Shown: positions 1 to 7,545 of the stretch, piece after piece
How positions within the stretch are numbered: position 1 is the stretch's first letter
Layout of the letters: each line of letters opens with the position of its first letter
Source of the DNA: Candidatus Ancaeobacter aquaticus
Lineage (GTDB): Bacteria > Auribacterota > Ancaeobacteria > Ancaeobacterales > Ancaeobacteraceae
Direction of reading: 5' to 3'
Assembly: GCA_030765405.1 (NCBI GenBank)
Contig: JAVCCP010000022.1
Location: 1-37,451 of the forward strand
DNA length: 37,451 nucleotides
Made by a program: the position numbers and the translations under genes
The notes under the pieces: generated by a model
Databases searched by the model: none
Told to the model about the DNA's origin: nothing
The model's input: only the letters and a program-made list of their open reading frames with translations

Positions 1-208
1 ATCAGTTTTTATGTCAACATAATACTTCGAATCCAATGCGAATTTGCTCATACAAGGCGTTTACCACTAAAATATCGTAAATAGAATGACTTATGGTGAG
101 CTAAAATACTTTGTTGCGGAATTGCTGGATAAAAAGTCAAAAAATGTACAGATTCAGAGCTTTTTATTTTTTTCTAAGAGTTTTTTGCCTTCGATATCTT
201 CCATACCT
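1..208. other. Left-edge stretch without a convincing gene
   Basis: AT-rich sequence. A 62-codon plus-strand frame (86-274) opens here, but it lacks a Shine-Dalgarno sequence, runs through the terminator hairpin at 209-243 and resembles no family I know. I see no coding or RNA feature here. Confidence 0.5.
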
Positions 209-243
209 AAAAAAAACGGCTGTGCCATTTCGGCGCAGCCGTT
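209..243 (-). terminator. Rho-independent terminator of the CBM-like lipoprotein gene
   Basis: Inverted repeat of 12 bp with one mismatch: AACGGCTGTGCC (215-226), a 5-nt loop and GGCGCAGCCGTT (232-243). On the minus strand it is followed by a run of eight T (209-216). It lies 37 nt past the stop codon at 281. Confidence 0.9.
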
Positions 244-280
244 TATCCCCTACTATAATTATTCATCTGCTTAATAATTT

Positions 281-1180
281 TTACTCAAAACATATATCAT
301 CAATATTAATTGATCCGGTCTTCTCTGTAGCATTGATATCATCAAATACAATAACAAATTCAGTTAATGATGACAGATCGGTTATATCTTTAATATCTTT
401 TAACGGTATTGTAATCTTCTGCCAATCACTCGTTATCCCTGTTACCATACATTTACCGACTTCATTCTTGTTTTTGAGCTCAATTTTAAAGCGATCCGTG
501 AATTTCTTCCCAGGATTACCTTTAATATAAAATACTAGATTAGTGAATTTTGAAGCGTCCAGACCGTTTAGCTTCATCCATATACCATTATAAGCAGGAT
601 TAGGACTATCAACTTTATAATCTAAAGATAACGAGTATCCTTTACCACCACGGGCGACCTTATCATCAAAAGACATGTTGCAATACTGAGTCTTATCATT
701 TGGATCCTTGTCCCATGAGCCAAAGTCTCCACCAAGCTTATTTGGTTTATTTCCCGCGTTAAAATCCGCAACTAATATATTAGCTGTTCGATCTTTAACA
801 GCCATATCTACAGAAGCTGCTGCTGGCTTCAGTGCACTAATAATTTTTTCGGGAGTTTTCTCAGCTTCCTGTGGCAACTTCGTTTTAATAGTTTCTGCTA
901 CATCTTTTGACTGTTTATCAATAATAATGAGCTCTTCATCATTAAAAGATGCCTTTGATTTTTTCTTTACCTCAGAGTCCTCACGCATCGGCTCACGGGG
1001 TGTTTCAAAAACCTTGGTTGTTTGAACAAACTCGTAGTCCGGCTCACTGGAAGTCATGGCTGAATCATCAACTTCCAATAACTTTAACTCAGAAGCATCA
1101 GGTGTCTTATTCATCGAAGTACACCCCGCACATAATACTGTCAAAAACATAACGCTACAAATCATCGAATACTTCCTCAT
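281..1180 (-). CDS. Lipoprotein with C-terminal carbohydrate-binding-like (CBM11/CIA30-type) domain
   Basis: A 299-residue secreted lipoprotein. Residues 1-19 form a signal peptide ending in lipobox LCAGC, with Cys20 as the lipidated residue. Residues 21-130 are a polar, charged, low-complexity linker. Residues 133-299 form a compact beta-rich domain (it begins with ILVADFNAG and ends with GSINIDDICFE) that resembles the galactose-binding/jelly-roll fold of CBM11 and CIA30 families, in which a DF or DFE start and a final IDDI strand are typical. The start is supported by AAGGAGG (1189-1195), 8 nt before the ATG. The gene appears monocistronic, with a strong promoter (1245-1273) and a strong terminator (209-243). 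A sugar- or polymer-binding role on the outer face of a membrane is inferred. No catalytic domain is visible. Confidence 0.75.
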   Translation of the reverse strand: MRKYSMICSVMFLTVLCAGCTSMNKTPDASELKLLEVDDSAMTSSEPDYEFVQTTKVFETPREPMREDSEVKKKSKASFNDEELIIIDKQSKDVAETIKTKLPQEAEKTPEKIISALKPAAASVDMAVKDRTANILVADFNAGNKPNKLGGDFGSWDKDPNDKTQYCNMSFDDKVARGGKGYSLSLDYKVDSPNPAYNGIWMKLNGLDASKFTNLVFYIKGNPGKKFTDRFKIELKNKNEVGKCMVTGITSDWQKITIPLKDIKDITDLSSLTEFVIVFDDINATEKTGSINIDDICFE

Positions 1181-1244
1181 AAGTAAGGCCTCCTTTAAAA
1201 ATAAACTTCCTTTTCACATACACATAGTGGAATTACAAACAATA

Positions 1245-1273
1245 AATATAGCGGTATTTGGCAATAATGTCAA
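1245..1273 (-). promoter_or_regulatory. Sigma-70-type promoter of the CBM-like lipoprotein gene
   Basis: On the minus strand a consensus -35 TTGACA (1268-1273), a 17-bp spacer and a -10 TATATT (1245-1250). Transcription would start near 1238, giving a leader of about 58 nt that contains the AAGGAGG ribosome site. Confidence 0.8.
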
Positions 1274-1302
1274 ATTGAGAGATTTGTGTGCGTTAAGAGA
1301 TT

Positions 1303-1323
1303 AAATAAAAGAGATGAAATCTC
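1303..1323 (-). terminator. Short terminator at the end of the Fic-family gene
   Basis: On the minus strand GAGAT, a 3-nt loop and ATCTC are followed by TTTTATTT. The hairpin overlaps the TGA stop codon (1322-1324) of the Fic gene. The stem is only 5 bp, so strength is uncertain. Confidence 0.45.
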
Positions 1324-2338
1324 AAACTTTAATCCATTTAGCATTTCTGCCGATACCCGTTGATTGAATCTTTTTTTCATCACGCAATTCGCGGACAACC
1401 TTCCTAATCATATCCCGGGTAATATGAGGAGATCTTTTTTGAAGATCATTCATTGAGAAGGGTTCTGATATCTGCCGAATATGAGCTTTAATGAGATCAG
1501 TTTTTGAACCTTTACCATCAAAATGCGCGACACGATATTCAAATTCAGAATAAATTGAAATTAATGTATCATAAAACATATTGAGCCAAGGAATGACGTC
1601 ATGATGTCCGTCTATCCAATTTTTAGAGGTCGCCATAATTGTCGACTTCCATTTATCCGATAATTTATTCATTATTGTTTCAATTTCCGAATACCGCACC
1701 ACATTATAGTGAGATTGATACAATAGAAGCAACATTAGCAACCGTGAGATCTTGTCATTTCCATATTTAAATGGTTGTATAATAATGAAATCCAGAATAA
1801 ACAGAGGAATGAGTAACAATGAATCATATACACCCATCTGCTCACAAACGATATATAACCCTACAAGCTTTTTAATGTAAAACGGTATCTCATTATTTGC
1901 CACCACTTTAATATATAGGTCTTTACTTTTCTGATCTCTTGAACGCCATGTACCAGAACTAATATTGGGGACATAGTGAAATAACATTGAATGCAATTCC
2001 AGAATAGTATTTTCAGTCAGTTTAATCTCCTTACTATTTTTATAAATAAACGTAATGAGATCTTTATATCCGGTAACTATTTTTTCATTTTTTGTATGAG
2101 GAACAGGATGATCGGTAGATACAATCTTTTGAACCCTACGATATGGTATTTTTATGCCATATTGACCGCATGCATTTTGGACAATGATACCTTGCATGAG
2201 TTTTTGTTTTGATTTGTACGGGATTTTATCTATATAAAGATCTTCCCTGCCTTTATACTCCCCTATTTTTCTTATTTTAGAAATAAGATCGGCAGGCAAT
2301 AAAATATTTTCTATAAATTCTTTTTGTAGTGATTTCAT
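1322..2338 (-). CDS. Fic-family protein with degenerate catalytic motif and C-terminal winged helix
   Basis: 338 residues. Order: N-terminal Fic-associated helical region (about 1-85), Fic core (about 88-215, with the VTGYKDLITFI and SGTWRSRDQ landmarks of the family) and a winged-helix DNA-binding-like end (about 274-338, finishing in a GIGRNAKW motif). Fic enzymes normally transfer AMP or a related group using HxFx(D/E)GNGRxxR. Here residues 188-199 read QPFKYGNDKISR: the catalytic His is Gln, the Asp/Glu is Tyr, and the GR pair is DK, while the final Arg remains. AMP transfer by the usual mechanism is therefore unlikely. The position where an inhibitory S/TxxxE(G/N) motif would be expected (about 53-62, NACGQYGI) is also changed. 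It may be a regulator that keeps only DNA- and nucleotide-binding surfaces. It has its own promoter (2369-2397) and a weak ribosome site. Family call is firm; function is unknown. Confidence 0.8.
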   Translation of the reverse strand: MKSLQKEFIENILLPADLISKIRKIGEYKGREDLYIDKIPYKSKQKLMQGIIVQNACGQYGIKIPYRRVQKIVSTDHPVPHTKNEKIVTGYKDLITFIYKNSKEIKLTENTILELHSMLFHYVPNISSGTWRSRDQKSKDLYIKVVANNEIPFYIKKLVGLYIVCEQMGVYDSLLLIPLFILDFIIIQPFKYGNDKISRLLMLLLLYQSHYNVVRYSEIETIMNKLSDKWKSTIMATSKNWIDGHHDVIPWLNMFYDTLISIYSEFEYRVAHFDGKGSKTDLIKAHIRQISEPFSMNDLQKRSPHITRDMIRKVVRELRDEKKIQSTGIGRNAKWIKV

Positions 2339-2368
2339 AATAGGGTATATTCTTTATATTATTACCCC

Positions 2369-2397
2369 AATGTAATCCATAAGTATATTATTGTCAA
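2369..2397 (-). promoter_or_regulatory. Sigma-70-type promoter of the Fic-family gene
   Basis: Minus strand: -35 TTGACA (2392-2397), a 17-bp spacer and -10 TACATT (2369-2374). A short inverted repeat (ATTAC/GTAAT, 2361-2376) overlaps the -10 and could be an operator, possibly for the product's own winged helix; that link is inference. Confidence 0.7.
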
Positions 2398-2429
2398 TAG
2401 TTTATTTCGCATGGTATTACCTCTGAAGG

Positions 2430-2777
2430 TTAGCCTTGAAATTTCATCAGATTATCTGCATCGATTGTTTCGTCGATCTGTAAAGGAATGATTTCTGGGG
2501 ATTGCTCAGGTTCTAGTAACTCTAAACTTTTCTCGTACTTAATATGATTGCTGAGCCATACAAACGCAACATATTTCATTGCTTCAGCAAACGTGCCTAT
2601 AGATTCGTGTGTAAAATCTGATGAATGTGACATATATCGCAAGATGAGCCCGGAAACGATAAGACAATGTTTAGTACGAGTCCAAACCAGCATCTTATAC
2701 GATAGTAAAAAAAGAATTCGATACGGACTTCCTTCGAGAATAACGCAGGATGCGAGGAAAATATACAAAATGTGCAA
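2430..2777 (-). CDS. Doubtful small hypothetical protein
   Basis: An open frame of 115 codons beginning with TTG, with internal ATGs at 2693 and 2633. I find no clear Shine-Dalgarno sequence at any of these starts. The last 60 residues (charged, with an acidic segment around EPEQSPEIIPLQIDETID) look more protein-like than the hydrophobic first part, so a shorter 67-residue product from 2633 is possible. An overlapping plus-strand frame (2548-2820) competes with it. It lies between the Fic gene and the toxin/antitoxin pair, where degraded genes would be unsurprising. No family recognised. Confidence 0.25.
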   Translation of the reverse strand: MHILYIFLASCVILEGSPYRILFLLSYKMLVWTRTKHCLIVSGLILRYMSHSSDFTHESIGTFAEAMKYVAFVWLSNHIKYEKSLELLEPEQSPEIIPLQIDETIDADNLMKFQG

Positions 2778-2963
2778 TATTACTCAAAAATTAACACCTT
2801 TTATAGTGAAAAAAATGTAGTGCCCCACCAAACCCGCAACCCCCCTATTTTACTGGGTCTTTTAAAATTCATGTATGAAGTCGGGAAAGGATGACACATG
2901 GTTTTAGCGAGCCGAAGCCTTATATTAACAATCTCAAATGGAATAGGTTTTTTGAGGATAGCT
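2778..2963. other. Intergenic stretch with no supported feature
   Basis: Between the doubtful small frame and the toxin gene. A C-rich patch at 2821-2847 stands out against the AT-rich surroundings, but it forms no obvious hairpin. Short frames on both strands lack ribosome sites. Confidence 0.4.
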
Positions 2964-3284
2964 TTATTTGAGCTTATAAGCCTTATTGTGTGGACCAATA
3001 GTGATAAAAATTACGGTGTTATCAGAAAATTTGCAAAACTGAGGAAAATTATCTTTAGCAATTTTATTCTTTTGTACTTCTTCGCTTATTGCAAATATAA
3101 TTCTAAAGTTCCTGCCAATTCTAGCACTTCGCAAGCCTCTTAATTCTCTCTGTAAAGGCTCTGTTTTGTCGTAAGGATTTTCTATAATTGCAAAAACACA
3201 TTTTTTAATACGTGCACTTAGCCCAGAATATTGCTTGAAATGCTTCTGAAACGTAAGAACATAGATGGGATGATATTTCTTCAT
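2964..3284 (-). CDS. RelE/ParE-superfamily toxin
   Basis: 106 residues, the usual size for the RelE/ParE fold. Landmarks are an N-terminal helical hairpin (residues 10-40), the central LRGLRSARIGRNFRIIFAI segment typical of the beta-sheet that carries basic catalytic residues in mRNA-cleaving members, and a C-terminal ITIGPHNKAYK that matches the family's GxHDxxYK ending. The gene overlaps the antitoxin stop by 4 nt (ATGA), so translation is coupled. Whether it cleaves mRNA on the ribosome (RelE/YafQ) or poisons gyrase (ParE) cannot be told from sequence; the longer insertion EVQKNKIAKDNFPQF near residues 69-83 is atypical for either. Confidence 0.8.
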   Translation of the reverse strand: MKKYHPIYVLTFQKHFKQYSGLSARIKKCVFAIIENPYDKTEPLQRELRGLRSARIGRNFRIIFAISEEVQKNKIAKDNFPQFCKFSDNTVIFITIGPHNKAYKLK

Positions 3285-3553
3285 TTAAACATTTTCTTGG
3301 TGTCAGAAGAATATTTACCTGCAATTATTTCTTCTTGAGCGTGTTTTATGTCGCCCATAAATTGCGGATTAGACAATATTGCTTTAGTTTCTTTACTAAC
3401 CTTTTCAGCCTTTTTTTTCATAAGACCGTCTACCTCAATCCTTATAAGTTGAGCCATGCTTACTCGCTTACCTGTTTTCTTAGATTCTACATAAGAAAGA
3501 TCCTGAAGAAAACGGGCTTGGTATTCTTTAAGATAAACTTCTAATTTATGCAT
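3281..3553 (-). CDS. Antitoxin partner of the RelE/ParE toxin, probably ribbon-helix-helix
   Basis: 90 residues. The first 45 residues (short strand KLEVYLKEYQARFLQDLSYVE, then KRVSMAQLIRIEVDGLMKK) fit a ribbon-helix-helix DNA-binding unit; the charged C-terminal half would bind and neutralise the toxin. It precedes the toxin in the same operon and overlaps it by 4 nt, the standard type II arrangement. AGGAGG (3561-3566) lies 7 nt before the ATG. It should repress its own promoter at 3574-3602, as known for the family. Confidence 0.75.
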   Translation of the reverse strand: MHKLEVYLKEYQARFLQDLSYVESKKTGKRVSMAQLIRIEVDGLMKKKAEKVSKETKAILSNPQFMGDIKHAQEEIIAGKYSSDTKKMFK

Positions 3554-3573
3554 TTTACCACCTCCTGAATACT

Positions 3574-3602
3574 ATCATGCTATATATATGTCATAATGTC
3601 AA
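3574..3602 (-). promoter_or_regulatory. Promoter of the toxin-antitoxin operon
   Basis: Minus strand: -35 TTGACA (3597-3602), 17-bp spacer rich in TA steps, -10 CATGAT (3574-3579). The start point falls directly before the AGGAGG site of the antitoxin gene. The alternating TATATATA in the spacer may form part of an autoregulatory operator; that is a guess. Confidence 0.6.
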
Positions 3603-3703
3603 GTATTATTTGATAACAGGGCACTTTCAATCCTGTGTAGAAACCAATATTTAAGAAAGTTAAGATATAGTAGTGGTGGTTTCTCTTTCTTTTTCATATA
3701 CGT

Positions 3704-3742
3704 AAAAAGACGTAACTACTAAAGTAAGTAATTACGTCTTTT
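3704..3742. terminator. Long, nearly perfect hairpin terminator, possibly bidirectional
   Basis: Arms 3705-3720 (AAAAGACGTAACTACT) and 3727-3742 (AGTAATTACGTCTTTT) pair at 15 of 16 positions around a 6-nt loop. T runs follow the stem on both strands. It lies 25 nt downstream of the zinc-ribbon lipoprotein gene (minus strand). Confidence 0.85.
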
Positions 3743-3766
3743 ATTATTAATTACATTAAATGATCA

Positions 3767-4177
3767 TCAATCAAAAGTAAACACTGTACCACATACAGGA
3801 CATTTCACTCGTGAGCCGGGCTTAAAACCTGAAACATCAATATGCTGGCCGCAGTGTGGACAGGCTACAATAACTTGTCCAACTGGCTGAGCTGACAACG
3901 CCTTGACAACACCTGTGGGCTGCATTCCTTGATTTGCTGCCATTGCTTGTGATCTCTTTTGCTGCTGCTCTAATGCAGCGCCAACAATAAGTCCTGTTAA
4001 AGCACCTGCACCTGCGCCTATTGCTGTACCTGCACCCGCATTACCACTCATACTACCAACAAGAGCACCAGTTCCGGCACCGAGTCCACCACCGAGTAAC
4101 GTTCCTTCCATAGCATTACATCCAGCTAAAGCAGGTATCATCATTGCAATTATAATGATTGAAGCTACTCTTTTCAT
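3767..4177 (-). CDS. Glycine-zipper lipoprotein with C-terminal zinc ribbon
   Basis: 136 residues. Residues 1-19 are a signal peptide with lipobox LAGC (Cys20). Residues 27-70 form a glycine-zipper region (repeated GxGxG/AxxG pattern, e.g. GGGLGAGTGALVG), as in OmpA-associated or YMGG-like small outer-membrane lipoproteins. Residues 106-129 hold two CxxC knuckles, C106/C109 (CPHCG) and C126/C129 (CPVCG), a rubredoxin-like zinc ribbon. Zinc ribbons are mostly cytoplasmic, so placing one behind a lipidation signal and a membrane-inserting zipper is unusual. Ribosome site AGGAG upstream of the ATG. Probable role: envelope-anchored structural or sensing protein; the zinc and redox state in the periplasm are unknown. 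Confidence 0.75.
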   Translation of the reverse strand: MKRVASIIIIAMMIPALAGCNAMEGTLLGGGLGAGTGALVGSMSGNAGAGTAIGAGAGALTGLIVGAALEQQQKRSQAMAANQGMQPTGVVKALSAQPVGQVIVACPHCGQHIDVSGFKPGSRVKCPVCGTVFTFD

Positions 4178-4285
4178 TGGTAGTTACTCCTGTTTTATTC
4201 TGACGAACATGTTATTTCAATGTTCCCATATTTCCACCAGATTTTCAATTCAAATTTAAGCTCTATAACAGTCTTTCTCACTCGA

Positions 4286-4317
4286 ACTCCGAACTACAAG
4301 CTCCCTACTCCGAACTA
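4286..4317. repeat. Short direct repeat after the GH57 gene
   Basis: The 11-mer ACTCCGAACTA occurs at 4286-4296 and again at 4307-4317, 21 bp apart, between the GH57 stop and the next gene. It may be a small duplication; no function seen. Confidence 0.4.
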
Positions 4318-4322
4318 ATATA

Positions 4323-6509
4323 CTATACACTCCACATCTCAGCTTCATAATTATCATCAGGTATTCTATAGGAAATAAACCCGTGTTTTGGGTATCGTTC
4401 AACTTCAAGATCTTTTCTTTTTAACTGCACAAAAAAATTCACTTCTTCCCCCGAATTAAACTGCAACTCTTTAAACGGAATAGCTAACTCAATAATATTC
4501 TCGGCTGCAATAGTCTCATATTTTTTAACCATATCAAAAGTGACTCCATCCTCACTCCGCATGAGAGAGAATGATTTTTCTTGCTCTTTCTTATTACCAT
4601 ATGAAAATACAATGTCATATTCTGATGGTTTCATAAAATGCACATGCACTGACATTGTGTGCATATCTTGCAAATCATCTTTTCTTACCGGATCAAGCCT
4701 AAAATAAAGATTTTCTTTTGAAAACCCGTAATACAGAGCTGCAATGTAGCTCTCAGCTTTATGCATGGTTCCCCCGGGTTTCTTTACATTATATAATCCC
4801 GCTTCTTGCCATTCATAGTAATCTGTAATCCTGCCATCGATCTTTGGTTTTATAAAACCTATAGGCTCATTCTTAATCGTTATAGCGTCAGCGGTTATTA
4901 CAGGAATATTTAAATATTCAGGCACAGGAACATCAAGCACGGTATAAACATTACTAAGGTGCAACCTGAATAGCTCATCGAATAATTCATCGTTATCAGT
5001 TGAAAAATCGTCACCATACCACCAAAACCAGTCACTCCCCTCAGCGGCATATATCTCATTCCACGCAAGTGCTAATTTATCCTCAGGTATTTTATTTTTG
5101 CCTGAATGCTCTACAAGGAATTCCCTTGTTCTTTTGATGTACTCCCAGCCGGTATTCTCTTCTTTTGACCCGATCCATATATCATAATTGCTGCATATCC
5201 ACGATCCACTAAAAAGATTTTTAATAATTTCTTTTGGCGGATGCTGTACAAGATATTCTGAAACGGTAACACAATGAATATGATTATTATTGGTTATTTT
5301 TTCATATAATGTTGTAAGGAATTTTTTTCCGCCATCCGGATAATATTCCCAAGGATTCTCACCATCAAGTATAACATTAACAATGTGAGATGTTCCCTGC
5401 TCATTCTTATTAAGGTAATCCGATATTCTCGTAATATGAGAAATCAAATCATCAGCCGCTTCTTCTGGCTTAGCTTTAGAATAAACAAATCCAATAAGAT
5501 CACTCAGTCCATGGTCCCTAAAAACTATGGCAACATTTTTACCTTTGTGTTCTGCTATATATGGTTTATATAGTGCTAGACCTTTATTTTTCGTTTGAAT
5601 TGAGTTCATGAGAACTTCTTCGTCTGTTGCAATCCACTTGATACCACATTCATCTAGAAGAGGGATTAATTCGGGGCAGACAGACCCTTCACTTGGCCAC
5701 ATACCATTTGGTTTTTTCCCAAATAGCCTATTGTAATAATCGACACTTTTCTGTATATGTTTTAATGCATCGTCAGGAGCTCTAAAGCGTTCTGGAAGTG
5801 GAGCATGTGGCATTGAACGTTTTGCTATATCTGTATCAATAACCAATGGCAAAATAGGATGGTAAAAAGGACTCACCGTAATTTCGATTTGACCCTTATC
5901 CTGATAACTTTTATATACAGGGATTATTGTTTTCATCACCTCTATCTGAATATCTAATAGTCTATTCTTTTCCTTTTCAGTATAGTCCTTGCCTTTATCA
6001 ATCATTTCCTGAACAAATGGAAAATCTTCCCGCGCTTTATAGCCAAACCACGTTAGATTAAAATATACTTGCAGGTCTCTGTAATCGTTTGTAGAAAATG
6101 ATTTAACAATAACATCTTTATCCGCTTCATATTCGCGGAACCCCCTCTTTGACAACAGCTCCCAATAACGTGGATATGGCTTAATCATGGTATCCCAATT
6201 TGCCATAAAAAAATTAGTTAACAAAAAGTTTTTATCTTCATCTGTTAAATCATCGGCTACTTTTCGGGAACATATAAGACAATCGTCAAGGGCATTACCA
6301 CACACATAATCTTCAATCTGCATTAAAAGAGATGGGACAAGATTAAATGTTTGATGAATATGGGGAAATTCTTTTAAGACGTGTACCATATCATAGTACC
6401 CCTTTATCGCATGGAGTCTTACCCATGGCATGAGATACTTTGATGAGAGCGGATCCTTATACACTGGCTGATGCATATGCCAGAGAAAATTTACATAAAT
6501 ATCGCTCAC
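4323..6509 (-). CDS. Glycoside hydrolase family 57 (alpha-amylase/pullulanase type)
   Basis: 728 residues. The N-terminal GH57 barrel starts with the family's WHMHQP motif (residues 10-15). The expected nucleophile is Glu274 in GMWPSEGS, and the acid Asp382 sits in VILDGENPWEYY. Both motifs are intact. A helical region (about 460-550, with SDWFWWYGDDF) and a C-terminal beta-sandwich (about 560-728) of the glucodextranase/DOMON-like sort follow. No signal peptide is present, so it probably acts in the cytoplasm on glycogen or maltodextrins. It starts with GTG, overlaps the galT stop by 4 nt (GTGA) and has AGGAG a little upstream. Together with glgA and galT it forms a glycogen synthesis and breakdown operon. 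The exact bond specificity (hydrolase, branching or transferase activity) cannot be assigned. Confidence 0.9.
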   Translation of the reverse strand: MSDIYVNFLWHMHQPVYKDPLSSKYLMPWVRLHAIKGYYDMVHVLKEFPHIHQTFNLVPSLLMQIEDYVCGNALDDCLICSRKVADDLTDEDKNFLLTNFFMANWDTMIKPYPRYWELLSKRGFREYEADKDVIVKSFSTNDYRDLQVYFNLTWFGYKAREDFPFVQEMIDKGKDYTEKEKNRLLDIQIEVMKTIIPVYKSYQDKGQIEITVSPFYHPILPLVIDTDIAKRSMPHAPLPERFRAPDDALKHIQKSVDYYNRLFGKKPNGMWPSEGSVCPELIPLLDECGIKWIATDEEVLMNSIQTKNKGLALYKPYIAEHKGKNVAIVFRDHGLSDLIGFVYSKAKPEEAADDLISHITRISDYLNKNEQGTSHIVNVILDGENPWEYYPDGGKKFLTTLYEKITNNNHIHCVTVSEYLVQHPPKEIIKNLFSGSWICSNYDIWIGSKEENTGWEYIKRTREFLVEHSGKNKIPEDKLALAWNEIYAAEGSDWFWWYGDDFSTDNDELFDELFRLHLSNVYTVLDVPVPEYLNIPVITADAITIKNEPIGFIKPKIDGRITDYYEWQEAGLYNVKKPGGTMHKAESYIAALYYGFSKENLYFRLDPVRKDDLQDMHTMSVHVHFMKPSEYDIVFSYGNKKEQEKSFSLMRSEDGVTFDMVKKYETIAAENIIELAIPFKELQFNSGEEVNFFVQLKRKDLEVERYPKHGFISYRIPDDNYEAEMWSV

Positions 6510-7525
6510 GCGGTTGTCTCCTGAAGGAATTTTGCAGCTTCTTCGGGTACTGTCGGATTAATATAAAAACCTGTTCCCCATTCAAAACCCGCAACCTTAG
6601 TTAACCGCGGCATGAGTTCGATGTGCCAATGAAAATCATGGTCTATTGTCGTCCAATATCCTGATCGCGGCCGCCTCACAGGTGCGGTGTGAAGAATGAA
6701 GTTATATTGAGGCCTGTTGAGTGCTTTTGATAATTTCAAAAGTACTGTCTTTAACATCTCGGCAAGTGAAACTATTTCGTGCGGCTGTATATTGTGATAA
6801 TCAGGATGATGCCGCTTTGGAAGAATAGATAATTCGAAAGGAAATCGTGATGCGTAGGGACAGTATGCTATAAAGTGGTCGTTCTCAAAAACAACTCTGC
6901 TTTTTTGCTGTTGCTCTTCACGTATCATATCGCAAAAAACACACCGATCTTTATAGTTGAAATATTCTTTTGCACCATCAAGTTCTTCTTTAACTCGCTT
7001 TGGGGTAACAGGTGTTGCAATAAGTTGTGAATGTGAATGTGACAACGTTGCCCCAGCTGTAAATCCTTCATTTTTAAAAATCAGTATATATCGAAACCGG
7101 GTGTCATTCATAAGATCGAGTGTTCTAATTCTATAGGTATCAAGCACCTTTACTAAATGATCAGTTTTCAGAGATTTCATTTTTTCACTATGCTTTGGGG
7201 TTTCAATAATAACTTCATGAGCGCCAATACCATTCATTTCATCGTACATTCCCACGCCATGTTTTTCAAGCTCACCTTCCACACGCAATACAGGAAATTT
7301 GTTTGGTACTACACGAACATCCCAGCCTGGAGTATTTGGCTCTGTATTTTTATCGCGAAATGCAAACAATTCAGAAGATGTTTTATCTTCATTACCTTCG
7401 CAAAACGGACATCCTTTAGCATCAGTAATTGTTGGTTCAACATTAAAATCACTCGGTCTTTTTCCTCGTTGGGTAGAAATTATAACCCACCTACCGAGTA
7501 CAGGATCTTTTCTTAGTTCAGGCAT
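6506..7525 (-). CDS. galT: Galactose-1-phosphate uridylyltransferase (GalT family)
   Basis: 339 residues with the ATG at 7523-7525, chosen because AAGGAG (7533-7538) precedes it; a longer frame up to 7597 would run into glgA. GalT moves UMP between UDP-glucose and galactose-1-phosphate through a uridylylated histidine. Zinc-type CxxC pairs are at C39/C42 (CPFC) and C195/C198 (CVFC). The active-site HxHxQ reads H163-S-H165-S-Q167; most GalT proteins have HPHGQ, so the Pro and Gly are both Ser. The second histidine cluster FHWHIELMPR is near residue 305. The gene lies 20 nt after glgA and overlaps the GH57 gene. As no galK or galE is nearby, the enzyme may serve sugar-nucleotide or glucose-1-phosphate turnover linked to glycogen (ADP-glucose phosphorylase is a known relative). 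The family is certain; the substrate is not. Confidence 0.88.
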   Translation of the reverse strand: MPELRKDPVLGRWVIISTQRGKRPSDFNVEPTITDAKGCPFCEGNEDKTSSELFAFRDKNTEPNTPGWDVRVVPNKFPVLRVEGELEKHGVGMYDEMNGIGAHEVIIETPKHSEKMKSLKTDHLVKVLDTYRIRTLDLMNDTRFRYILIFKNEGFTAGATLSHSHSQLIATPVTPKRVKEELDGAKEYFNYKDRCVFCDMIREEQQQKSRVVFENDHFIAYCPYASRFPFELSILPKRHHPDYHNIQPHEIVSLAEMLKTVLLKLSKALNRPQYNFILHTAPVRRPRSGYWTTIDHDFHWHIELMPRLTKVAGFEWGTGFYINPTVPEEAAKFLQETTA

Positions 7526-7545
7526 AGAATAACTCCTTTTAATAT

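Noticed and set aside
86-530. Plus-strand open frames at the left edge
   Set aside because: They cross a strong terminator and overlap the well-supported lipoprotein gene on the other strand; no ribosome site or family resemblance.
3281-3553. Antitoxin read as a stand-alone regulator
   Set aside because: The 4-nt overlap with the RelE/ParE-type gene and shared promoter make a toxin-antitoxin pair the simpler reading.
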